From assembly GCA_964462985.1 (NCBI GenBank), contig CAYXAA010000025.1, forward strand, positions 5,542-69,541: a stretch of DNA of 64,000 bases, in the 5' to 3' direction. The DNA is from CAYXAA01 sp964462985 (GTDB lineage Bacteria > Pseudomonadota > Alphaproteobacteria > Rhizobiales > Stappiaceae). The position numbers and the translations under genes were made by a program. How positions within the stretch are numbered: the stretch's first letter is position 1; the number at the start of each line of letters is the position of its first letter. The notes under the pieces were generated by a model that worked only from the letters and a program-made list of their open reading frames with translations, did not search any database and had not been told where the DNA came from. Positions 32,640 to 42,800 of this stretch are shown here, one piece after another.

Positions 32640-33794
32640 GTGACGGCCACAACAATCCCGCAGACACGCAGCACGCCGACGCTGTCGGTGCAGACCGACG
32701 GCGATACCGTACGGCTGGTGGTGGGCGGTGCCTGGACCATCCGCGACGGAGGTTTTCTCGAAAGGCTCGTGGAACAGGACGACTTTGGCCGGCCGAGCCG
32801 GGCCGTCATCGATCTGTCGAACCTGTCGGTGCTCGACACCGCCGGCGCGTGGCTGCTGCACCGGCTCCAGGCTGGCCTCGAATTTCACGGCGCCCGGGTC
32901 GAGCTGACGGGTGTGCGCGACATCCACAGGTTTCTGCTGGAGGAGGTGGAACGGCACCATCCGCCGCCCTGGAAGCCCGAGCGCCGTCCTGTGTCCCTCG
33001 TGTGGCTGTTCGAGGCAACCGGACGCCAGATCGTGGAGTCCGGCAAGGACGTTCTTGCGGTGTTTCATATCGTGGGCGCGCTTGCATCGGTGCTGTCGAC
33101 CGTCATCCTGCGTCCGCGCCGCCTGCGACCGATCTCCATCGCGGTGCAGTTCGACCAGTCGTGCCTCGGTGCGGTGCCGATCGTCGCGCTGATGACCTTC
33201 CTGATCGGGGGCATCATCGCCCAGCAGGGCGGGTTTTACCTCCGGCAGTTCGGGGCAGACCTCTTCGTCATCGATCTCGCCGGCGTCCTGGTGCTGCGCG
33301 AGATTGGCGTCCTCTTGACGGCGATCATGGTCGCGGGTCGCTCCGGATCCGCCTTCACCGCCGAGCTCGGCTCGATGAAGATGCGCGAGGAGATCGACGC
33401 CCTCCACGTGATCGGACTGCGCGCAACCGAGGTGCTGATCCTGCCGCGCCTTCTGGCCCTGATGCTGGCCGTGCCGGTACTCACCTTCCTCGCCGATCTG
33501 GCGGCGCTGTTCGGCGCCGGTCTGACGATTTGGTTCTATCTCGACATTCCCCCGCCGGTGATCCTCAGCCGGCTGCAGGAGGTGCTGACGCTGGAGACGG
33601 CGATGGTCGGCATCGTCAAGGCGCCGTTCATGGCGCTCATCGTCGGGCTGGTCGCCTGCGTCGAGGGGCTCAAGGTGCAGGGATCGGCGGAATCGCTTGG
33701 GCGGCACACCACGATGTCGGTGGTGAAGTCGATCTTCATGGTGATCGTCGTCGACGGTGTGTTCGCCATCTTCTTTGCGACGATCGGGATCTGA
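32640..33794 (+). CDS. MlaE-type lipid ABC transporter permease fused to an N-terminal STAS domain
   Basis: Inner-membrane permease of 384 aa. Residues about 10-100 form a STAS (MlaB-like) domain with AVIDLSNLSVLDTAGAWLLH. Residues 125-384 are the MlaE fold (PF02405) with LIGGIIAQQGGFYLRQFGA, MVAGRSGSAFTAELGSMK and the EEIDAL-HVIGL coupling region. Such fusions replace separate MlaB and MlaE proteins in many alphaproteobacteria. The GTG at 32640 has AAGAGG upstream; the frame is open from 32583. It heads an operon with the ATPase, MCE protein and lipoprotein. It is inferred to move phospholipids between the two membranes. Confidence 0.88.
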   Translation: MTATTIPQTRSTPTLSVQTDGDTVRLVVGGAWTIRDGGFLERLVEQDDFGRPSRAVIDLSNLSVLDTAGAWLLHRLQAGLEFHGARVELTGVRDIHRFLLEEVERHHPPPWKPERRPVSLVWLFEATGRQIVESGKDVLAVFHIVGALASVLSTVILRPRRLRPISIAVQFDQSCLGAVPIVALMTFLIGGIIAQQGGFYLRQFGADLFVIDLAGVLVLREIGVLLTAIMVAGRSGSAFTAELGSMKMREEIDALHVIGLRATEVLILPRLLALMLAVPVLTFLADLAALFGAGLTIWFYLDIPPPVILSRLQEVLTLETAMVGIVKAPFMALIVGLVACVEGLKVQGSAESLGRHTTMSVVKSIFMVIVVDGVFAIFFATIGI

Positions 33795-33796
33795 CC

Positions 33797-34633
33797 ATGG
33801 TGGGAGGAAACGGATCGCAGAGCCCGAATGGAACCGGCCGGCTCGGCAACGGTGCCGCCGAGGAAGGCGGGCGCGAGCCGTCCGACGTCATCCTGACGGT
33901 ACGCGGCGTGACCGTCGGCTTCGGGTCGAAGCTCGTTTTGGAGAATCTCGATCTCGACGTCTACCGACGCGAGATCCTCGGCTTCGTCGGCGGCTCGGGC
34001 ACGGGCAAATCGGTGCTGATGCGTACCATCCTTGGTCTGACACCGCGGCGGTCCGGAACGATCGAGGTCTTCGGCGTCGATCTCGACACGGCGTCGACCA
34101 CCGAACGGACCGGGGTCGAGCGGCGCTGGGGTGTGCTGTTCCAGCAGGGCGCACTGTTCTCCTCGCTCACTGTCCGGCAGAACATCCAGATGCCGATGCG
34201 CGAACACCTGCGGATCTCGCAGCGGCTGATGGACGAGTTGGCGCTGCTGAAGCTGGACATGGTGGGCCTGCCGCGCGATGCCGCCGACAAGATGCCCTCG
34301 GAACTGTCCGGCGGCATGATCAAGCGGGCGAGCCTGGCCCGGGCGCTGGCACTCGATCCCGAGCTCCTGTTTCTCGACGAGCCGACCTCCGGCCTCGACC
34401 CGATCGGCGCAGCCGCCTTCGACGAGCTGATCGCCAACCTGCGCGACACGCTGGGGTTGACGGTCTATATGGTTACACATGACCTCGACAGCCTGCATTC
34501 CATTTGCGATCGCATCGCGGTATTAGGGGAGCGCAGGGTCTTGGTCTCCGGCACCATCGAGGACATGCTGACGGTTCAGCATCCCTGGGTGCAATCCTAC
34601 TTCAAGGGCGAGCGCGCGTTGCGTCGGGTTTGA
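33797..34633 (+). CDS. MlaF-type ABC transporter ATP-binding protein
   Basis: Cytoplasmic ATPase of the lipid transporter, 278 aa. Walker A is GGSGTGKSV near residue 70, the Q-loop is LFQQGALFSS, the signature is LSGGMIKRASLARAL, Walker B is LLFLDEPTSGLDP, and the H-loop is VTHDLDS. The family-typical LSGGM (not LSGGQ) supports the Mla/Ttg2A branch. About 25 residues rich in Gly and Asn precede the domain. The start is 2 nt after the permease stop, so translation is coupled. The C-terminal VQSYFKGERALR is shared with MlaF proteins. Confidence 0.9.
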   Translation: MVGGNGSQSPNGTGRLGNGAAEEGGREPSDVILTVRGVTVGFGSKLVLENLDLDVYRREILGFVGGSGTGKSVLMRTILGLTPRRSGTIEVFGVDLDTASTTERTGVERRWGVLFQQGALFSSLTVRQNIQMPMREHLRISQRLMDELALLKLDMVGLPRDAADKMPSELSGGMIKRASLARALALDPELLFLDEPTSGLDPIGAAAFDELIANLRDTLGLTVYMVTHDLDSLHSICDRIAVLGERRVLVSGTIEDMLTVQHPWVQSYFKGERALRRV

Positions 34634-34649
34634 GAAAGGCGAGGACTTT

Positions 34650-36053
34650 ATGGAAACCCGCGCGAATTACGTTGCGATCGGCGCCTTCGTCTTTGTCGTT
34701 CTCATCGGGGCTTTCCTTTTCATCCTGTGGCTCGGCGGTGGTGCCGAGCGGGTTCAACGCAGCGACATCAGGGTGGTCTTTCCCGGCGCCGTGACCGGCC
34801 TGTCGATCGGCGGCCAGGTGCTTTACAACGGCATCCGGATTGGCGACGTCGCCGCGCTCAACTTCGACCCGAACGATCCGAAAGTGGTGATCGCCACCGT
34901 CAGGGTCGACGCCAACGCGCCGCTGCGTGAGGATGTGACCGCCACGCTGAATTTCCAGGGCCTGACCGGCGTCGCCTATGTCGAGTTGTTCGGCGGCACG
35001 CCTTCGGCGCCGCCCCTTTTCAAGGAGGGGGCGAGCGAGTCCCCCGTGATCTACGCCGAACGCTCTGCCTATGACGATATTGTCGAGGGCGCCCGCAACG
35101 TACTGAAGCGCGCGGACGCAACCCTGGCGACGATCGAGCATGTCGTGGCGTCGAACGAAGACGAGATCGACCGAACCATTAAGAATATCCAGACTTTTTC
35201 CGATGCCCTGGCCCGGAACTCTGCGGGCATCGAGACCTTCATGCGGAGCATTTCCGTCACCGGGGAGGCCCTGACCGATCTCTCCGGCCGGCTGCGCGGC
35301 CTTGTCGACCGGGCCGAGACACTGCTGGCGGCGGTGCCGCCGGAGAAGGTGACGCAGATCGTCGACAACGCCGCCGATATCACGGAGAAGGCGAGCGGAG
35401 CCATGGACGGCTTGACCGCGCTGGTCGACGATGCGCGCGACGCCGCCCGTCAGCTCGAAACTTTCTCCACCGGGCTCAACAGCAGCCTGAACGAGATCAA
35501 CAAGATCATCGCGGCCGTAGACACCGGGGCCGTGCGCCGCATCGTTACGTCGATCGAAACCGTGACCACGGAGGTCGCCAGCAAGGCCGACAGCATCGGT
35601 GCGACCATCGATGATGTGCGGGTCACCGCCGCTACCGCCAGGGAGTTCGCCGACGACCTCGCCGCGAAGAAGCCGGATGTGGACAGGATCATTGCCGATG
35701 CCCGCCAGACGATGGAGAACCTCACCACCGCAAGCGTGAAGGTTCAGGGCATTCTCGACAGGGCCGACGCCATGGTCGAAGGACAGGGCGAGGGGCTCGT
35801 CGCCGAGGCGACCGCGGCCGCACGCTCGATCCGGAAGGTCGCTGACGTGTTGTCGGAGCGGATCGGCCCCATCACCGACGGGCTGACCAAGTTTACCGAC
35901 CGCGGCTCGGCCGACTTTTCGGCCGCGATGGCGCAGCTCAACCAGACGCTGATCGCGATCCAGCGCACCGTCAACAATCTCGACCGCAATCCGAGCAGAG
36001 TGATCTTCGGAGGCTCCGACCTTCCGACCTACAACGGAGCCCAGAGACGGTGA
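34650..36053 (+). CDS. MlaD/MCE-domain protein
   Basis: Membrane-anchored periplasmic subunit of 467 aa. A single N-terminal helix (VAIGAFVFVVLIGAFLFILW) is followed by an MCE domain (about residues 38-115, with GLSIGGQVLYNGIRIGDV and LTGVAYVELFGG). A long helical, needle-like region follows (about 130-450), rich in heptad patterns and reminiscent of PqiB/YebT-type proteins. In the complex MCE rings form a tunnel for lipid. The start is 17 nt after mlaF; the stop overlaps the lipoprotein GTG. It is much longer than E. coli MlaD (about 180 aa). Confidence 0.87.
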   Translation: METRANYVAIGAFVFVVLIGAFLFILWLGGGAERVQRSDIRVVFPGAVTGLSIGGQVLYNGIRIGDVAALNFDPNDPKVVIATVRVDANAPLREDVTATLNFQGLTGVAYVELFGGTPSAPPLFKEGASESPVIYAERSAYDDIVEGARNVLKRADATLATIEHVVASNEDEIDRTIKNIQTFSDALARNSAGIETFMRSISVTGEALTDLSGRLRGLVDRAETLLAAVPPEKVTQIVDNAADITEKASGAMDGLTALVDDARDAARQLETFSTGLNSSLNEINKIIAAVDTGAVRRIVTSIETVTTEVASKADSIGATIDDVRVTAATAREFADDLAAKKPDVDRIIADARQTMENLTTASVKVQGILDRADAMVEGQGEGLVAEATAAARSIRKVADVLSERIGPITDGLTKFTDRGSADFSAAMAQLNQTLIAIQRTVNNLDRNPSRVIFGGSDLPTYNGAQRR

Positions 36054-36697
36054 AGAGCGTGGTGACGGCGGAAGGCGACGGACGGAACATGGGGCAACCT
36101 CGGGGCACTCGAAACCTTGCGGCGACGGTCGCGTTGACACTTCTGGTCGGCGGGGGACTGGCCGGCTGCGCCAGCAGCGGTCCGGAGGCGCTCTACGGCC
36201 TCAACGCGCCGCAGATCGGCACCGTTACGGCCCGGCCATCCGGGCGGCAAGTGCTTGTGCCGGTCCCCCGGGCGCTGCAGGCGCTCGATACCAGCGCGAT
36301 CGCCGTCGCCGATGCAGGGCCGGTCTATACCTATTTTCCAAAGGCGGCCTGGGCGGACTCGCTGCCAAAGGTGGTGCAGGCCAAGATCATCGAGACGCTG
36401 GAAGGCACCGGCCGGCTCAGAGGCGTTGGCGTTCCCGGCGAGGGCCTCCTGATCGACTACCAGCTCCAGACCGAGCTGCGGGCGTTCGAGTTGCGGGTCG
36501 ATGGGCAGGATCGTGCCGCGATCGAGCTGATGGCGCGCCTCGTCAATGACCGCAACGGCCGCACCGAGGCGAGCCGGGTGTTCCGTGCCGAGGCGCCGGC
36601 GCGCGGCAACAGCGTCGACCAGGCAGTCGAGGCGCTCGACACGGCCATGGCCCAGTTGCTCACCGAACTGGCACGCTGGGTCGTTACGCAGATCTGA
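36050..36697 (+). CDS. ABC-type transport auxiliary lipoprotein (PqiC/ABC_trans_aux family)
   Basis: Periplasmic lipoprotein of 215 aa that completes MCE-type transporters. A signal peptide ends in a lipobox (VGGGLAGCAS, Cys near residue 39). The ABC_trans_aux domain follows with LVPVPRALQALDTSAIAV, FPKAAWADSLPKVVQAKI and YQLQTELRAFEL. It begins with a GTG overlapping the mlaD stop (GTGA); an internal ATG (residue 14) would still leave the full signal peptide. It is the last gene of the operon, before a strong terminator. It is probably outer-membrane anchored, where it may help to receive or release lipid. Confidence 0.86.
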   Translation: MKSVVTAEGDGRNMGQPRGTRNLAATVALTLLVGGGLAGCASSGPEALYGLNAPQIGTVTARPSGRQVLVPVPRALQALDTSAIAVADAGPVYTYFPKAAWADSLPKVVQAKIIETLEGTGRLRGVGVPGEGLLIDYQLQTELRAFELRVDGQDRAAIELMARLVNDRNGRTEASRVFRAEAPARGNSVDQAVEALDTAMAQLLTELARWVVTQI

Positions 36698-36755
36698 GAT
36701 GGATCGACGGGCCGCGTTCGACAGGAGGTCGCGGCCGGGCAAGCGAAAATGACAA

Positions 36756-36785
36756 AAAGGGGCGGATCGGTCGATCCGCCCCTTT
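36756..36785. terminator. Bidirectional Rho-independent terminator
   Basis: Perfect 14-nt arms AAAGGGGCGGATCG (36756-36769) and CGATCCGCCCCTTT (36772-36785). On the minus strand the stem is followed by a T5 run, on the plus strand by TTT. It serves both the Mla-type operon and the giant gene that converges from the right. Confidence 0.85.
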
Positions 36786-36805
36786 GTGCGTCCGGGTGCC
36801 TGGCG

Positions 36806-39800
36806 TCAGTCGAGCCGCCCGCTGGCGTGAGCGAGCATGGTGTAGACCTTCCCCGTTTCCGACGTGAGGTAGGTCTGGCTCAACATGCTGTCGCGGTCGT
36901 TGCGCGAGACCTGGGCGAGAAGCTGCTCGAAGTCGCGGACGTACCGGTCCACGGCACCGCGGAACTCGGGGTCGCGTCCATACTTCTGCCGGATCTCGTC
37001 GAAGGTCTGCTGGCCCTGCAGCGTGTAGAGGCGCCGGGTGAAGACGTGCCGCTCGCCCCGCTTGTAGCGTTCCCAAAGGTCGAGGAACGTGTCGTGGTCG
37101 ATCGCCCGCGCAATGTCCAGTGACAGCGAGTTGAGCGATTCTGCCATGTTGAGCGGCGTCCGGCCGCCCGCATCGCGTGCTGTCGGGCGGGCCCCGTCGC
37201 CGGCTGCTTCATCGCGCGAGGCCCGGCGCAGCAGGTCGCTCACCCAGCCCTTGCCCTGCGGCTGTGAGGTCGGCTCCGGCGCCGGCTTCGGCGTCTCGAA
37301 GTCACTTAGCGTGGTGCGGCGAAGCTCATTGCGAACGGAGGTCTGCGGCGCGCTCGCCCTTGGTCCCGGCTCGGGTGCCGGGGCAGGGACGGGCGGCGGC
37401 GTCATGGCGCGGACCGCTCCAGCGGCCGCGACCTGCGCCCGCTCGTTCGCGCGCGAGACGTCGAGCGTGTTCGCCTGCTTGGCAACGATTGCCGACAGTT
37501 CGCTGAGCGCCCGGATCTGCTCGCTGACGACCTTGCGCAGGGCGGCCGCGGATTCCTCCGCCTCCTCCGGCAGGTCGAGAATGCCGCGCTTGAGCTCCGC
37601 GCGGGTCGCTTCGAGCTCGCGGTGGACCTCGCGGGCGACGTCGCGCATCCGGGTGGTCGCCTCGGTGAAGCTCGTCGACGCCTGTTCCAGCGTGCGCGAC
37701 ATCTCCGAGACGATCTCGTCCTGGGCAGAGCGCACCGCCTCACGGGCCTTCTGGCCCTCGATACCGGCCGCCATGCGCATGGACTCGAACTGCTCGGTAA
37801 CGGCTCGCGTTGCCGCCTCGGCGGCTGCCGTCAGCATGCCGGTGACCTCGCGGGCCTTGTCGTCGGCCGCCTCGAGCGTGCTGGACAGCTGATCGGAGAA
37901 GCTGCGCATCAGCGTGTCGACCGCCTCGGTCTTGGCAAGCAGGGTGTCCGCCACCTCCTCGATCGCCGTGCGGCGGTCGGCAATGCGGCTCTCGACCGAG
38001 CGGTTGGTCTCCTCCAGATGCTTGGCTGCCTCGGCGAGCTGTCGGCCCTGGTCCTCGAACCGGTTGGCCAGCTTGGTGATGTCGCCGAGTACGGACGAGG
38101 TGACCTCCTTCAGCAGGCCGGCCTGTTCGGAGATCGTGCCGGTCGCAGTGCCGGTCTCGTCGACGGCGCGGTCGACCGCCGTGCGGAACTCGCCGGCGCT
38201 GCGCGCCAGATTGGTCTCGACACGGGCGAGGTTCTCGCCGGCCGTCTCCAGCACGCCGCTGAGCATCGCGTTGGAATGGTCGAGCCGCTCGAGAATACCG
38301 CTGATATCGGACTCCAGCTTGTCCTTGGTTGACGACAGCACTTCTGCTGCCGTGCTGCTCCGCTCCTCGAGCGTTGCGACGAGCCGATCGCCGGCTTCCA
38401 CCAGCGAGCGGGTCGCGTCGAGGCCCTTGCGGGCGAAGTCGTCGGCAACCTCGCGGCCTTTGACGGTGATTGCCTCCAGGATCGCATTGTGGACCTCCGA
38501 GACACGCCCGGTGAGATCCTCGGCACGGGCCTCGATGGCCTGGACGAGTTCGTTGCCGTCGCTGCCGATGAGCTTCGCCAGCTCCTCGGAGCGCTCGCCA
38601 AGCGCCTGATTGAGGGCATCGGCCCTTGCAAGAAGGTCGCCAGCCACCGCATTGCCGCGCTCCGACAGAAGGTCGGCCGCCTCGCGGACTGCCGCGGCAA
38701 CGCGCGAGCGCACCGTGTCGGATTCACCGGCAATGAGGTTGCGGATCTCCTCGGCGGTGCGGGCCAGCACGAGCCTGGCTTGCTCGCTCTCGGTCGAGAG
38801 CGTGGCGGTAACGTCCGCCACGCTGCGACCGATCTCCTCGCGAACCTTCTCGCTCTCGCCCGTCAGCGCACCCGACATCTCGGCGACGGCGCCAAGATAG
38901 GCGGCGCGCGCCTTCTCGCTCTCGGCGGCGAGCGAAAGCGCCGCCTCGTTCACCGCGGTGAAGACCAACTCACGAATCTGATTGCTCTCGCTTGACAGGG
39001 AGCCGGTCGCCTGGGCGATGGCCTCGGCAATGGTCTCGGCCGCCTTCTGGCTTTCGCTCTGCAGGACGCCACGGGCCTCGCCGACCGAGCCAAGGACCAG
39101 CTGGCGCAGCCGGCCGCCTTCTCCGCCGAGCTTCTCGGATGCCTGGACGAGAGATGTCTCGACGATATCCCGGATGCGTTCGCCTTCGCTCGAAAGCCGG
39201 CCGGTGGCCTCGTCGACGGAGGAGGAGACGATGGAGCGCACGCGCTCGCTCTCCACGCTGAGGCGGTTGCCAGCCTCGTCGAGCGTTGTTGCGACGAGGT
39301 CGCGCATGCGTTCGCTTTCGCCGGAGAGCCGGCCCGTGGCCTCGTCGAGCGCCGACAGCAGGATCTCCCGCAGGCGGTCGCCTTCGCCAGTGAGGCGGCC
39401 GGTGGTCTCCTCGAGCGTGGCCGTGACGAGTTCGCGCAGCCGCTCGCCTTCACCCGACAGCGAGCCGGAGATCCGGTCGACGGTGTCGCCGGCCAGCGAC
39501 AGCACGTCGGTGAGGGCGACGCGCGCCTTCTCGCTTTCCGAGGTCAGCGTGCCGGAAATCGCCGCAAGACGCTCCGACAGGATCTGCTCCAGTTCGCTCG
39601 CGCGCTGGTCCAGCGTCGAGGCAACCTCGAACATCTTGGAACCCAGTGCCACGTTGATCTCGGCAACGCGTTCCGACAGCGTGTCGGTGAGTTCCTGGCT
39701 CTGGCGTGACAGCACCGAGCCGGCTTCCGCCAGGCGCTGGTCGAGGGCTCCGGACATCTCGTTCTGGCCGTCGACGAAGGCCTTGGCGATCTCGCGGGTG

Positions 39801-42800
39801 CGCGCGATCAGGGTCTCGCTGATCTGACGCGCCCGGGCGTCGAGCGCCGCATCGATGCGCTGGGTGCCCACCAACATGGCTTCGGCCAGATGGTCGGCCT
39901 TCTCCGACATCGAGGCCGTGGCGATCTCGACCCGTTCCCCGATGCTCTTCTCGAACGAGGAGAGATGGTCCTCGATCGCCTGGCCGATGGCCCGGGAGCG
40001 ATCGGACAGGCCGCGGCCGATGTCCTCGGCGCGCTCGCCGAGGGAGATACCGATCTCGTCGACCTTGCCGGAGAGACGGTCGGCGATGGCCTCGGTCCGG
40101 TTTTCCAGCACCTCGGCCAGCGTCTGGCTCTTTGCCTCCAGCGCGTTGGACAGCGCATCGGTGCGGGCGTCGATGACGTTCGACAAGGCGTCGGTGCGCG
40201 ACTGCAGCGTCGCCTCGAAGGTCGAGGTGCGTGCATTCAGCGTCATGTCGAGGGTCTCGATCCGGCTGTCGATCGTGTCGCCGAGCGTCGCCGTGCGGAC
40301 GTCAAATGCGGAGATCAGGCCGTCGCCGCGCTCACCGAGGATCGCCTCGAGCCGGTCGAGCCGGTCGGCAAGGCTCTGCTGCAGAGCGTCGCCGCGGCCT
40401 TCCAAAGCGGCTGCAATCTGGTCGCCGGCCGCAGTGATCTCGGCCGCGACCCGCTCGCCGCGGCTGCCGATGAGCTGGGCGAGTTCGGTACCGGTCTCGG
40501 CAAAGCGATGCGCCATCTCTGAGGTGTGGTGGTCGAGTGCCGAGGTCACGGTGGACGCTGCGTGCTCGAGGGTCTCGATCCGGCTGTCGATGGTTTCGCC
40601 GAGCACCGCGGTGCGGGCGTCAAAGGCGGTGATCAGGCCGTCGCCGCGCTCACCGAGGATCGCCTCGAGCCGGTCGAGCCGGTCGGCAAGGCCCTGCTGC
40701 AGCGCGTCGCCGCGGCCTTCCAGAGTGGCGGCGATCCGGTCGCCGACCGCGGAGATGTCGGTCGCGACCCGCTCTCCGCGACCGCCGATAAGCTGGGCAA
40801 GCTCGGTGCCGGTCTCGGCAAGGCGATGCGCCATCTCCGAAGTGCGCTGGTCGAGCGCCGAGGTGACGGACGAGGCGGCCTGCTCGAGGGTTTCGCGGAA
40901 GCCTTCGGTCTGGGTGCCGAGGATGGCGGCAATTTCTTTGCCGCGGGCGGCCAGGCGCTCGTCCAGGTCTGCGCCGTTGACGTCGATCGCCTGGTGGATC
41001 TTCTCGCCGACGACGCTGAGGCGCTCCGCCAGCTCGCCGCCGCGGACGGAGATCGTCTCCGTGAGGCTCGACGCCGTCTCGTCCAGACGCGAGGCGATTT
41101 CACCGCCACGCAGCGACAGGTCGACGACGATCGACTCGCCGGTGCCGCGCAGGATTTCCGCGACCTCGTTGGTGCGGGCCGACAGGGTCTCGACGATCTC
41201 GGAGCCCTTGATCGAAATCGTGTCGGTGACCTCCTGGCCGCGCAACGAAATGCTTTCGACCACGCGCTCGCCGGTGGCGGCCAGCGACTGGTCGAGGTTG
41301 GTGACGCGACCGTCGATGGTGCCGATCAGCTCTTCGGTACGGGCGCTGATGGTGTCCATCAGGCGGCCGCTGGTCAGCGACAGCTGTGCGCCGACCTCGT
41401 CGCCGCGCTGGGCGATCGCGTCGGCAACACGTGTGCCGGTCTCCGACAGTGTCTGGTCGAGGTGGGTGACGCGACCGTCGATGGTGCCGATCAGGTCCTC
41501 GGTGCGCGCGCTGATGGTGTCGATCAAACGCTCGCTGGTCGCCGAGAGGTTGGCGGTCAGGTCCTCGGCACGACGCTCGATCGACTCGCCGACCGCGTTG
41601 CCGGCATGGGTCAGGGCCTCGGTGATCTCGGTGCTGCGGGTCGACAGAGTATCGACGATGGACAGGCCGGTGGTGGAGATCGAACTGGTGATCTCCTCGC
41701 CCTGACCGGCGAGCGACTCGACCAGCGACTGACCCGTGGTCGAAATTGCGCCGGTGATCTCGTCACCGCGGGCCGACAGCGTCTCGATCAGCGAGGCGCC
41801 GGTGGAGGAAAGCGTCGATGCAATCTCGGTGCTGCGTGCCGACAGGGTATCGACGATGGACAGACCGGTGCTGGAGATCGAGGTGGTGATCTCCTCGCCG
41901 CGGGCCGAAAGCGTGTCGACGATCGACGATCCGGTGGACGACATCAGCGTGGTGATGTCCTCGCCGCGCTGCGACAGGCTCTCGATGAATCCGGTCGCTG
42001 TAGCCTCGAACCGGTCGTTGATCTCCTGACCGCGCTGGCCGAGCGAGTCCGCCAGCTCCGAGCCGGTGCGGGCCATGGTGTCGACGAGGTTGGTCCCCGT
42101 CGAGCTCAGGTTGCGCACAAAGACATCGCCCTGCGTCGTCAGCGCGTTCACCAGCTCCGAGCCGGCGCTGTCGAAGGTCTCGGTAATCTGCTGGACCCGG
42201 GCCGTCACGGTCGAGGTCAGCTCGTCGATGCGGCCGTCGACGGCGCCGGTGAGGCGATCGGTTGCCTCGGAGACGGACAGGCTCAGGGTTTCGGACGTGG
42301 CACTGAGCTGGGCCGACAGGGTCTCGTGGGCGCCGGTGATGACGTCGCGGACGCGGTCGACGTTGGTCACCACGGCCTCGCGCTGCGACACCAGTTCCTC
42401 GATCAGCGAGCGGATTTTGAGTTCATTGTCGTTGTAGGACCGCTCGAGCGCGGAGACCTCATTGTGAACCAGGACCTCGAGCTCGCTGGCGCGGGCGATG
42501 GCCCGCTCGATTCCGTCGCCCATGGCGGCGACCTCGCGGCGGATGGCCTGGCCGACGCTGAGGATCGATTCCTTGGCCATATCCTCCGGCTCGGCGAGAC
42601 GCAGTGCCACCTCGGTCATGCCGCGGGCGACGTTGCGCATCTCCTGCGCGCGCCAGATCATCATCGCCATGACCCAGAAGAACACGATCGGCACCGCAAC
42701 GCCGACCACGGCGAGGACAAGGCTTGGCGAGCGTGCGACGTCTTCGAAGGACCTGACAGCAGCGAGTTCGGGACCGAAGGCGGAATAGGCCAGCATGCCG

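Noticed and set aside
32849..33796. Long upstream extension of the MlaF frame
   Set aside because: It lies within the MlaE gene in another frame; the ATG at 33797 directly after the MlaE stop is the normal start.
39855..41705. 616-aa Ser/Arg-rich open frame on the plus strand
   Set aside because: Another antisense shadow of the GPR gene, with no domain-like features.
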